5,965 bases of DNA from Opitutia bacterium (GTDB lineage Bacteria; Verrucomicrobiota; Verrucomicrobiia; Opitutales; Coraliomargaritaceae). Under the pieces are notes generated by a model. The model saw only the letters and a list, made by a program, of their open reading frames with translations. It was not told where the DNA came from and did not search any database. A program made the translations under genes and the position numbers. Positions within the stretch are counted from its first letter, which is position 1, and the number at the start of each line of letters is the position of its first letter. Location: the NCBI GenBank assembly GCA_003503355.1, contig DOCS01000164.1, positions 16,326 through 22,290 of the forward strand, in the 5' to 3' direction. Below, one piece after another: positions 1 through 5,965 of the stretch.

Positions 1-1205
1 GCGTGCGGGAAGGCGAGATAATCGGAAGTACCTTTGCCTTGTTCGCCGGAAGCGATGAGTGGCAATTGCAGCGATAGGCCAGATTCAGGATCCTGATAAA
101 CGAAGAGACCTTGCTCCTTTTTGTGGGACTTGTCGAAGCTGATGTAGCGTGCGACCTTGCGTGGTGCTACCGGCGAGCTAGGTGCTGCGCTGCCTTTGGT
201 GGCGCGTGCGAGGCGAGCCCATTGGCACAGGTAGCGCGCAGCGTCAAAGTTTGCCATGCGTGTGGTGTGGTAAGGGACGGTGCTACGCTCTTCATCGCGG
301 ATTACCAAGTAACCGTGTTCTTGGTCGAGGTAGGTCGCGAAGAAGTTCATGAACAAGCGACGTACTGTATCGGTATACAGATCGCGCTGGTTATCGGCGA
401 TCCATCCGTCGCGCAGTGCTTGAAGGATGAGGCTGATGCAGTGCATCTGTCCGTACGCGCCGAGAGAGCGTCCGTAGGCGAAGCCAGTGCCGTCTTGGCG
501 TACCAGATCCGGGATGAGCTTCAGGTACTTCTCTGAATAGGTGCGCAGGCTCGGCAGCTTGCGTTCGCGCAAGTGGAGATTGGAGTGCAGTTGTAGAGCT
601 TGACGGATGAAGACGAAACTGAGCACCCCGTAGATGTCGAATGCGCCGCTGAGCTTGCCTGCTTCACCGCTGGCATCGTCGAAGTAGCCAGTGGAGGAGC
701 TGGACTCGATGCGCTCAAGGAAGCGGTCGATCAGGCGTCCGGTTTCATCTTTCTTCGACAGACCGAGGCTGAAACGAGTGACAGCCTTAGCGATGTTGAA
801 GCTCTGAAAGTGATTGTCGTAATCGCTGCGCTCGAGCAGTAGCTTGTCGAGTTGCTCGCGAGTTGGATCGAGTAGGCGCTCCCATACTGGGTTGCGGTCC
901 TTGGCTGGGCCGAAGGACAACAGGCCGAGGGCGGAATAGGCGAGGCCATTTTCCATCTCTTGCTCAGTGAACACCTGCGCGGTGACGCAGCGGGCGGTCA
1001 AATCGACTAGGTCGTGTCCGCCGAGGGTTGTTTCGTTTGTCGCACGGTAATACTCACCGATCGCAAGGGCGGCATGCCCCGGTTCGTCGAGGCGACTGTT
1101 TTCACCAGCAACAGGGGAGATTGTACCCTGTTCGCTGATCGATTCGAGATTATGTCCCAGAATTGACTGGGCCATGTCGAGGCACTGATCTGCAAAGTTT
1201 TCCAT
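1..1205 (-). CDS. Uncharacterised large protein, DUF2264-like helical-repeat fold suspected (3' end missing)
   Basis: I do not recognise this gene with certainty. The reading frame is open without a stop from ATG at 1205 to the left window edge, giving 401 complete codons with the C-terminus missing. It starts MENFADQCLDMAQS, with no hydrophobic signal segment, so a cytoplasmic protein is likely. Residues about 30-350 look like successive amphipathic helices with Tyr/Asp/Gly-rich turns (FDIYG at 189-193; DGTGFAYGRSLGAYG at 238-252). The D-G-x(5)-G-R-S element resembles the signature I recall for DUF2264 proteins, which are thought to adopt an alpha/alpha toroid fold like some glycoside hydrolases and polysaccharide lyases. 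After about residue 355 the sequence turns strand-like (FVYQDPESGLSLQLPL), suggesting a following beta domain. This is fold inference only; no enzymatic activity should be assigned. No Shine-Dalgarno precedes the ATG. An in-frame TTG two codons upstream (1211-1209) is a less likely start. The gene diverges from acs. Confidence 0.8.
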   Translation of the reverse strand, partial: MENFADQCLDMAQSILGHNLESISEQGTISPVAGENSRLDEPGHAALAIGEYYRATNETTLGGHDLVDLTARCVTAQVFTEQEMENGLAYSALGLLSFGPAKDRNPVWERLLDPTREQLDKLLLERSDYDNHFQSFNIAKAVTRFSLGLSKKDETGRLIDRFLERIESSSSTGYFDDASGEAGKLSGAFDIYGVLSFVFIRQALQLHSNLHLRERKLPSLRTYSEKYLKLIPDLVRQDGTGFAYGRSLGAYGQMHCISLILQALRDGWIADNQRDLYTDTVRRLFMNFFATYLDQEHGYLVIRDEERSTVPYHTTRMANFDAARYLCQWARLARATKGSAAPSSPVAPRKVARYISFDKSHKKEQGLFVYQDPESGLSLQLPLIASGEQGKGTSDYLAFPH

Positions 1206-1239
1206 TATCAAAGTGCGTCGTTCTGACGCGAAGAATTGG

Positions 1240-1270
1240 TTTAGATGCTGTTGCTCGTGGGCCTTGTCAA
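1240..1270 (-). promoter_or_regulatory. Candidate sigma-70-type promoter for the minus-strand gene
   Basis: Read on the minus strand, an exact TTGACA (1270-1265) is followed 19 bases later by TCTAAA (1245-1240), which matches four of six -10 consensus bases. The spacing is longer than the preferred 17, and a 17-base spacing gives only a poor -10 (CATCTA). It lies about 35 bases upstream of the ATG at 1205, a sensible distance. The perfect -35 is the main support. This is inferred and untested. Confidence 0.3.
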
Positions 1271-1293
1271 CAGCTTTCGGGAAACTCCTGACT

Positions 1294-1321
1294 TCAATTG
1301 TGATTTATACAAAGTAATTGA
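1294..1321. repeat. Imperfect inverted repeat in the divergent intergenic region (operator-like)
   Basis: TCAATT at 1294-1299 and AATTGA at 1316-1321 are exact inverted arms, and a smaller TTGT/ACAA pair (1298-1301 and 1309-1312) is nested between them with a different centre. It sits in the 213-bp gap (1206-1418) between the minus-strand gene and acs, where a regulator controlling one or both genes could bind. The stretch is AT-rich, so short symmetric arms can arise by chance. The rest of the gap contains no gene and no clear promoter for acs that I could identify. Confidence 0.25.
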
Positions 1322-1418
1322 GCGAACGGAGCGTATTTATTCGCATAATACTATTAGCGATGCTTTTATTCGAGATAAGAATTCTCTGCCCCTTGAACTA
1401 TTAAATTGAATTTTGATT

Positions 1419-3389
1419 ATGTCGACTGACCACTCTACTATGGAAACTGTTTCGCACGAGCATCGGAAGTTTTCGCCCATCCCCGCATTCGCCGAGCAAG
1501 CTCACATAGGTAGCATGGATGCCTATCGCGCGCTCTATAAGAAGAGCATTCAAGAACCTGAAGCCTTTTGGGCTGAAGCGGCGGAGGATCTGCACTGGTT
1601 TAAAAAATGGGATACTGTGCTCGATGCGTCGGAGGCTCCATTTTATAAGTGGTTTGATGGGAGCCGGACCAACTTGTCTTATAATTGTCTGGATCGTCAC
1701 ATTGACGAAGGGCGTGGTAATAAAATTGCGATTCACTGGGAAGGCGAGCCGGGTGATACTCGCGATATTAGTTATGCGCAGTTGCACGCAGAGGTGTGTC
1801 GTTTTGCTAATGTCTTGAAGCAGCGGGGCGTGCAAAAGGGCGATCGCATTGCGATTTATTTGCCCATGGTGCCGGAACTAGTGGTTTCTGTTTTGGCCTG
1901 CGCGCGCATTGGTGCGGTGCATTCGGTTATTTTTGCTGGGTTCTCCGCGGACTCGATTCGCGATCGTGTGATTGACAGTGATGCGCGTTCTGTAATCACG
2001 GCGGATGGTGGTTATCGCCGTGGTAAGGTTCTCGAGTTGAAGAAGATCGTCGATGAGGGCGTTGACAATTGTGAATCAATCAAAGAGGTGATCGTTGTGA
2101 AGCGAGGTGACGCGCATCCGATCGATTGCCCGATGCGTGATGGCCGCGATTTCTGGTACCATGAACTTATGGACGGTATGAGTGCTGACTGCCCTGCCGA
2201 AGAAATGGAAGCGGAGGATTTACTGTTCTTGCTCTACACTAGTGGGACGACCGGCAAGCCGAAAGGGGTGATGCACACCACGGCGGGGTATCAAGTGTTC
2301 AGTTATCTGACCTCCAAGTATGTATTCGATTTGAAGCCGGATGATGTCTACTGGTGCACCGCCGACGTTGGCTGGATTACCGGGCATACTTATATCATCT
2401 ACGGCATTATGCAGAATTGTGCGACGCAGGTGATTTATGAAGGCGCGCCGAATCATCCCGATGAGGGCCGCTTCTGGGAGATTATTGAGAAATACAAGGT
2501 GTCAATTTTTTACACCGCACCGACTGCGATTCGCGCCTTTATGAAATGGGGCGATGATTGGCTGAAGGGGCGTGATTTGTCCTCGCTACGCCTGCTTGGG
2601 ACCGTTGGAGAGCCGATTAACCCAGAAGCATGGATGTGGTATCACAAAATGATTGGCGGCGAGCGTTGTCCGATTGTTGATACTTGGTGGCAAACTGAGA
2701 CTGGCGGTCACATGCTGACCCCGATGCCGGGGGCGACGCCAGCCAAGCCGGGTTGCGCGACACTTCCGTTTTTCGGGGTCGAGCCGGCGATACTAACCGA
2801 TGAAGGTGAAGAGGTCGAAGCCGGAATTCTTGCGATTAAGCAGCCATGGCCTGGCATGTTGCGGGGCATTTACGGAGATCCGCAACGTTTCAAAGATACC
2901 TATTGGTGTAAGTGGAACGGAGAGTACTATTTCCCTGGAGATGGTGCACGGCGTGATGAGGATGGCTATATTTGGATTTTGGGTCGTGTGGATGACGTGG
3001 TGAACGTTTCCGGTCACCGTATCGGCACCGCTGAGTTAGAAAGCGAGTTTGTGGAGCATCCGGACGTTGCGGAATCGGCCGTGGTGGGGGTGCCGCATGA
3101 GATCAAGGGGCAGGGGCTGATTGCTTTTGTTACTGTGATTGATGGACGTGCTCATGACGATCAGCTGCGCAAGGAGTTGGTTACGATGATTGATAAGGGC
3201 ATTGGTAAATTTGCCCGTCCCGAGCGTATTCTATTCTCGTCTGATTTGCCCAAGACGCGTTCCGGTAAGATCATGCGCCGTATTTTGCGTGATATTGCCG
3301 AGGGCAAGGAGCTTGGCAATACCTCGACACTCGCAGACCCAAGTGTGGTCGAGCAGCTGCGCGATCAATATATCGCGATGGATGTGTAG
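1419..3389 (+). CDS. acs: Acetyl-CoA synthetase (AMP-forming), acetate--CoA ligase
   Basis: A cytoplasmic enzyme that converts acetate, ATP and CoA to acetyl-CoA through an acetyl-AMP intermediate, allowing growth on acetate and its recapture. The 656-residue product matches the usual length of about 650. An N-terminal ACAS segment (residues about 25-85) precedes the adenylate-forming domain. That domain has the P-loop-like YTSGTTGKPKG (273-283), the DTWWQTETGG acetate/AMP pocket (421-430, with W424 the expected acyl-pocket Trp), GDGA with ribose-binding D508, and hinge/A8 motif GRVDDVVNVSGHRIGT (522-537). The C-terminal PKTRSGKIMRR contains K617, the catalytic lysine that in Salmonella Acs (K609) is switched off by acetylation. 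The ATG at 1419 is preferred over an in-frame TTG at 1413 because it is the canonical codon; another ATG at 1440 would still leave every core motif. No Shine-Dalgarno is visible. It is followed by its own terminator, so it is probably monocistronic. Confidence 0.98.
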   Translation: MSTDHSTMETVSHEHRKFSPIPAFAEQAHIGSMDAYRALYKKSIQEPEAFWAEAAEDLHWFKKWDTVLDASEAPFYKWFDGSRTNLSYNCLDRHIDEGRGNKIAIHWEGEPGDTRDISYAQLHAEVCRFANVLKQRGVQKGDRIAIYLPMVPELVVSVLACARIGAVHSVIFAGFSADSIRDRVIDSDARSVITADGGYRRGKVLELKKIVDEGVDNCESIKEVIVVKRGDAHPIDCPMRDGRDFWYHELMDGMSADCPAEEMEAEDLLFLLYTSGTTGKPKGVMHTTAGYQVFSYLTSKYVFDLKPDDVYWCTADVGWITGHTYIIYGIMQNCATQVIYEGAPNHPDEGRFWEIIEKYKVSIFYTAPTAIRAFMKWGDDWLKGRDLSSLRLLGTVGEPINPEAWMWYHKMIGGERCPIVDTWWQTETGGHMLTPMPGATPAKPGCATLPFFGVEPAILTDEGEEVEAGILAIKQPWPGMLRGIYGDPQRFKDTYWCKWNGEYYFPGDGARRDEDGYIWILGRVDDVVNVSGHRIGTAELESEFVEHPDVAESAVVGVPHEIKGQGLIAFVTVIDGRAHDDQLRKELVTMIDKGIGKFARPERILFSSDLPKTRSGKIMRRILRDIAEGKELGNTSTLADPSVVEQLRDQYIAMDV

Positions 3390-3408
3390 GAAGTGAGCGT
3401 TTTTTTCG

Positions 3409-3440
3409 AAAGCCCCGTCGGTTAATGGCGGGGCTTTTTT
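3409..3440 (+). terminator. Rho-independent terminator after acs
   Basis: A nine-base-pair GC-rich stem (AAAGCCCCG at 3409-3417 with CGGGGCTTT at 3429-3437) encloses an 11-base loop and runs into six T residues (3435-3440). It starts 20 bases after the acs stop. On the opposite strand the stem is not followed by a T run, so it works in the acs direction only. It separates acs transcription from the downstream aminotransferase gene. Confidence 0.9.
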
Positions 3441-3478
3441 GTGGGCGATTTTTTGCTCAGAGTGTATTTTTCGAGAGG

Positions 3479-3494
3479 AACTCGCACCTGAGTT
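3479..3494 (+). repeat. Short inverted repeat upstream of the aminotransferase gene
   Basis: AACTC (3479-3483) and GAGTT (3490-3494) are inverted arms around six bases, just before an alternative upstream ATG at 3498. Five base pairs is weak. It could form a small leader hairpin or be chance. No convincing promoter hexamers were found between the terminator and the gene. Confidence 0.15.
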
Positions 3495-3542
3495 ACGATG
3501 CAGGCTAGACAAAACCAAATCAGCCTCCATCATCGCCATTTT

Positions 3543-4409
3543 ATGAAGATTTATTTGAATGATAAGCTGGTCGATCAAAGCGAGGCGAAGGTGTCCGTTT
3601 TCGATCATGGGTTACTCTACGGTGACGGTATTTTTGAAGGGATTCGTCTGTATAACGGCTGCGTGTTCAAGCTCGAAGAGCATCTGGAACGCCTGGAGTA
3701 TTCCGCCAAGGCGATTATGCTGGAGATGCCTTGGACGCGCCAACAGATCTCTGATGCGGTTTGCGAGACCTGTCGCGCGAATGGCTTGCAAAATGGATAT
3801 ATTCGTCTCGTCGTTACACGCGGAGTGGGCAGCTTGGGTCTGTCGATCAAAAATTGCGATCACCCTCAACTGATTATCATCGCGGACACCATCCAGCTGT
3901 ATCCGCAGGAGTTTTACGACAACGGCTTGAAGATTATCACGGTGCCCACGCGTCGTTGTAACCCAGCCGCGCTGCCGCCGACGGTCAAGTCGCTGAACTA
4001 TCTGAATAACATTCTAGCGAAGATTGAAGCTCAGCACCTTGGTTATCATGAAGCTATTATGCTTAACGATCAGGGCTATATTGCAGAGTGTACCGGCGAT
4101 AATGTGTTTATCGTTCACAAGGGAGAACTGATTACGCCGTCTGCTAGCGCGGGTGCGCTGAAGGGCATTACTCGCGACACTGCTTTGGCGATTGCTGATG
4201 AGTTGGGCATCCCTTGGCGCGAGGCCAATATGACGCGTTACGATGTATGGGTTGCCGATGAAGTATTTCTCACCGGCACCGCTGCCGAAATCGTGCCGAT
4301 TGTTGAAATCGATGCACGTGTGATTGGTTCGGGGCAGCCTGGGCCGATTACCGCCAAATTCCTGAAAAGCTTTCGTCGGCGTTCCTCGATTGAAGGGACC
4401 ATGCTCTAA
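3543..4409 (+). CDS. ilvE: Branched-chain amino acid aminotransferase, PLP fold-type IV
   Basis: A PLP-dependent enzyme exchanging amino groups between glutamate/2-oxoglutarate and the branched-chain amino acids and their keto acids. It is the last step of valine, leucine and isoleucine synthesis. The product has 288 residues, normal for the class IV family. Visible are the N-terminal signature VFDHGLLYGDGIFEGIR (19-35), arginines of YIRLVVTRG (R88, R93), the PLP Schiff-base lysine K149 in TVKSLNYLNN, the cofactor-pyridine glutamate E182 in GYIAECTGDNVF, and the phosphate-binding LTGTAAEIVPI (T246). K149 and E182 keep the same spacing as K160 and E193 in E. coli IlvE. The ATG at 3543 is chosen because MKIYLNDKLVD aligns with the family's usual first strand; an ATG at 3498 would add 15 unconserved-looking residues. 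No Shine-Dalgarno serves the 3543 start. The sequence resembles the archaeal/clostridial BCAT subgroup, where D-amino acid transaminases are close relatives, so substrate specificity is likely but not proven. Confidence 0.93.
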   Translation: MKIYLNDKLVDQSEAKVSVFDHGLLYGDGIFEGIRLYNGCVFKLEEHLERLEYSAKAIMLEMPWTRQQISDAVCETCRANGLQNGYIRLVVTRGVGSLGLSIKNCDHPQLIIIADTIQLYPQEFYDNGLKIITVPTRRCNPAALPPTVKSLNYLNNILAKIEAQHLGYHEAIMLNDQGYIAECTGDNVFIVHKGELITPSASAGALKGITRDTALAIADELGIPWREANMTRYDVWVADEVFLTGTAAEIVPIVEIDARVIGSGQPGPITAKFLKSFRRRSSIEGTML

Positions 4410-4469
4410 CTGCTGCCGCATTGTGGGTTTTAGGCTGCGCACCCTGCTGCGAGGTTTGAGCCGTTTCAA

Positions 4470-4488
4470 TTGGCACTTAATGTGCCGA
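4470..4488 (+). repeat. Small perfect hairpin in the ilvE-mcsA gap
   Basis: GGCAC (4472-4476) and GTGCC (4482-4486) pair around a TTAAT loop, with a G-U and a U-A pair extending the base. No T run follows on either strand, so it is not a standard terminator; it could be an operator or chance. The surrounding gap, 4410-4590, holds no gene. I saw no CtsR heptad repeat and no CIRCE element, the heat-shock operators usual for this operon in Bacillota. Confidence 0.25.
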
Positions 4489-4555
4489 GGCTTGTCGCAA
4501 CCTGCAACGTCATCCCCCTAGACGTATTCCAGCGTTTCCGATCTAAACTTTCGCT

Positions 4556-4583
4556 TTGCCAAGCACACTCAAATCCATATCCT
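4556..4583 (+). promoter_or_regulatory. Candidate promoter at the mcsA start, possibly giving a leaderless mRNA
   Basis: TTGCCA (4556-4561, five of six -35 consensus bases) and TATCCT (4578-4583, four of six -10 bases) are separated by 16 bases. A transcript beginning the usual seven or so bases after the -10 would start at or next to the A of the mcsA ATG (4591). That would fit the absence of any Shine-Dalgarno there. Prediction only. Confidence 0.3.
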
Positions 4584-4590
4584 AATTATT

Positions 4591-5100
4591 ATGCCAGAGA
4601 ACCTCAAGTGCAGCATTTGCAGTAAGGAAGCAACCGTACATCTGACGCAGATTGTGAACAATAAGATCCACAAAGTGGATCTGTGCGAGTCGTGTGCTCA
4701 GAAGAAAGGGGTGACGGATCCGGAAGGTTTTTCATTGGCTGACTTGCTTTCGAAGACACCGCTCACACCTGGTTCGGTCGAAGAGCAGCAAGTTTGCCCG
4801 TCTTGTGGTCACACGACTGCTGATTTTCGTCGCAGCGGGCGTTTAGGTTGTGCCGAGTGTTATGGGGTTTTTAAGACGCTGGTATTTCCCGTCTTAGAGG
4901 ATATGCATGCGGGGACCTCGCATAAGGGAAAAGTGCCGCAAGTCGCCTTGAGTCGTCATTCGAGTCAGCTGGAATTGAAGCACTTGAAGGAGGCGCTGGC
5001 CCGTTCGATTGCTGAGGAAGCTTACGAGCAGGCGGCTGAATTTCGTGATCAGATTAAAGCGATCGAAGATGCCGAGGCGATGGAGGTCCCACAACAATGA
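4591..5100 (+). CDS. mcsA: McsA, zinc-finger activator of the protein-arginine kinase McsB
   Basis: In Bacillota McsA binds and activates McsB, helping it phosphorylate arginines on damaged or regulatory proteins for ClpCP degradation; it also contributes to metal-stress tolerance. The 169-residue product is of typical length. It carries four CxxC pairs in two zinc-binding groups: C7/C10 with C32/C35, and C69/C72 with C87/C90. The conserved TSHKGKVP follows at 109-116. The C-terminus (about 130-160) is a UVR helical-hairpin motif like that of UvrB/UvrC, with AYEQAAEFRDQIKAIE at 144-159. The ATG at 4591 is the natural start, since the first CxxC begins at residue 7. There is no Shine-Dalgarno upstream. 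The stop codon overlaps the mcsB start (ATGA), so the two are cotranscribed. No ctsR gene lies upstream, unlike the ctsR-mcsA-mcsB-clpC operon of Bacillus. Confidence 0.93.
   Translation: MPENLKCSICSKEATVHLTQIVNNKIHKVDLCESCAQKKGVTDPEGFSLADLLSKTPLTPGSVEEQQVCPSCGHTTADFRRSGRLGCAECYGVFKTLVFPVLEDMHAGTSHKGKVPQVALSRHSSQLELKHLKEALARSIAEEAYEQAAEFRDQIKAIEDAEAMEVPQQ
5082..5087 (+). promoter_or_regulatory. Strong Shine-Dalgarno for mcsB inside mcsA
   Basis: GGAGGT lies nine bases before the mcsB ATG (5097), within the codons for the last residues of mcsA (MEVPQQ). It is the only textbook ribosome binding site in front of any gene in the window. It fixes the mcsB start and suggests translation independent of, or reinforced by, coupling to mcsA. 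Confidence 0.85.
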
Positions 5101-5965
5101 TTGAAGCACTGATTAATAACGATCAGGCGGAATTGACTCAGCACTCGAAAAAAGCCGCTCCGGTGGTGCTGAGCACTCGCATACGGCTTGCCCGTAATCT
5201 GGTCGGTCCACCATTTCCTGAGCGCGCCGATGTGGAACAACGCCGAGAGGTGCTGACGCGCTGTGCCGAACAGATTGGTACTTTGTCGCAGATGGATAAG
5301 GGAGCTTTTTTTGATATTGCTGAGCTGTCTGATCTCGAAAAGCAAGTGCTGGTGGAGCGGCACCTGATTAGCCGTGAACTGTCTGAGGGCGACGCCGGCG
5401 CAGGGGTCTACATTAACAAGGGACAGACTTGTTCGGTGATGATCAATGAGGAGGATCACTTACGCATTCAATTTTTGAAGACCGGTTTCAATTTGAAGTC
5501 GGTCTGGAAGCAGATTAATGCCTTCGATTCGGAATTAGAAAAAACAATCGATGTGGCGTTCACGTCGGAGTTTGGTTATCTGACCGCTTGTCCGACGAAT
5601 TTGGGCACTGGGTTACGTGCCTCGGTGATGATGCATCTACCGGGATTAGTGATCTCTGGTCAGATGGAGCGAGTGATCCGCGCGGTCAACCAATTGGGGA
5701 TTACCGTGCGTGGTCTGTTTGGTGAAGGCTCGGATGCCACCGGGCATATTTTTCAGATCTCAAACCAGCAAACCCTGGGTGAGAGTGAAGGCGAAATTTT
5801 GGAGCGCTTGGGCAATGTGTTGAAGACGATCATCGATCACGAACTCAATGCGCGCTTTAAATATCTCGAAGAGAACAAAACGGAGTTACTCGATCAGATT
5901 GGGCGCGCCTATGGCGTGCTGAAGAATGTGTTTGTCATCTCTTCGAATGAAGCGATGAATTTACT
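5097..5965 (+). CDS. mcsB: McsB, protein-arginine kinase (3' end missing)
   Basis: A phosphagen-kinase-fold enzyme that transfers phosphate from ATP to arginine side chains of proteins, marking them for Clp proteolysis. The frame is open from ATG at 5097 to the right edge, giving 289 complete codons of an expected 350 or so. Visible motifs are the ATP-binding STRIRLARN (26-34), the NEEDH loop (117-121) with the acidic residues that orient the guanidinium, CPTNLGTGLRAS (165-176) with C165 equivalent to the conserved active-site cysteine (C167 in Bacillus subtilis), and the nucleotide loop RGLFGEGSDATG (205-216) followed by QISNQ (220-224). The RDxxRA phosphoarginine-sensing motif known from McsB would lie in the missing C-terminal part and cannot be judged. 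The start is fixed by GGAGGT at 5082 and the four-base overlap with mcsA. A ClpC gene is the common next neighbour in this family but is not in view. Confidence 0.96.
   Translation, partial: MIEALINNDQAELTQHSKKAAPVVLSTRIRLARNLVGPPFPERADVEQRREVLTRCAEQIGTLSQMDKGAFFDIAELSDLEKQVLVERHLISRELSEGDAGAGVYINKGQTCSVMINEEDHLRIQFLKTGFNLKSVWKQINAFDSELEKTIDVAFTSEFGYLTACPTNLGTGLRASVMMHLPGLVISGQMERVIRAVNQLGITVRGLFGEGSDATGHIFQISNQQTLGESEGEILERLGNVLKTIIDHELNARFKYLEENKTELLDQIGRAYGVLKNVFVISSNEAMNL

Noticed and set aside
111..536. A 141-codon plus-strand open frame
   Set aside because: It lies wholly antisense to the convincing minus-strand frame covering 1-1205, has no ribosome binding site and shows no recognisable motif; it is a shadow.
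1318..1349. acs promoter made of TTGAGC (1318-1323) and CATAAT (1344-1349)
   Set aside because: The 20-base spacer is too long for a standard sigma-70 promoter and the hexamers are imperfect; no better pair was found.
1401..1835. A 144-codon minus-strand open frame
   Set aside because: It is antisense to the N-terminal part of acs, which is unmistakable, and its product has no domain-like features.
4014..4469. A 151-codon minus-strand open frame running from the ilvE-mcsA gap into ilvE
   Set aside because: Most of it is the reverse of conserved aminotransferase codons including the E182 region; its predicted protein is rich in Arg/Asn with no family resemblance.
4410..4470. Terminator directly after ilvE formed by the CTGCTGC-containing region
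   Set aside because: The CTGCTGC copies are direct, not inverted, repeats, and no T run follows any possible stem.
4491..4520. Heat-shock (RpoH/sigma-32-like) promoter upstream of mcsA: CTTGTC with CCCCTA
   Set aside because: The C-rich -10 is suggestive, but the 18-base gap is several bases longer than the 13-14 seen in the classic E. coli examples and the -35 matches only CTTG.
5049..5459. A 136-codon minus-strand open frame across the mcsA-mcsB junction
   Set aside because: It overlaps conserved McsB kinase motifs on the other strand; no supporting start signal or recognisable product.

Overview
The window reads as an ordinary chromosomal segment of a bacterium with moderate GC content (about half, judged by eye). 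It holds five protein-coding genes, two of them cut by the window edges, and no RNA genes, mobile elements or CRISPR arrays. An McsA/McsB pair without an adjacent ctsR repressor gene, an archaeal-like class IV aminotransferase, and mostly absent Shine-Dalgarno sequences point away from Bacillota. They fit the Verrucomicrobiota (Opitutae-like marine lineages) best. That placement is an inference from gene content, not a sequence match.

Layout: (1) 1-1205, minus strand: the N-terminal 401 codons of a large uncharacterised protein whose 3' end lies beyond the left edge; it looks like a helical-repeat (alpha/alpha toroid) protein with a DUF2264-like signature. (2) 1206-1418: a 213-bp divergent intergenic region with a candidate promoter for the minus-strand gene and an imperfect inverted repeat. 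(3) 1419-3389, plus: acs, acetyl-CoA synthetase, complete, followed by a strong intrinsic terminator (3409-3440). (4) 3543-4409, plus: ilvE-type branched-chain amino acid aminotransferase, complete. (5) 4410-4590: a 181-bp gap with a short hairpin and a possible promoter placed right at the next start codon. (6) 4591-5100, plus: mcsA, and 5097 to the right edge, plus: mcsB, overlapping by four bases and coupled through a strong GGAGGT ribosome binding site inside mcsA.

Functionally there are three independent units. Acs activates acetate to acetyl-CoA, and its terminator closes that unit. The aminotransferase performs the last step of valine, leucine and isoleucine synthesis or the first step of their breakdown. 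McsA/McsB form a protein-arginine kinase and its zinc-finger activator, which in Bacillota tag damaged proteins with phosphoarginine for ClpCP. The next gene to the right may be clpC, but it is outside the window.

I found no convincing evidence of a previously undescribed multi-gene system. The items most worth a second look are the unassigned minus-strand protein, the McsAB pair without CtsR, and the contrast between SD-less starts and the one strongly SD-led start.
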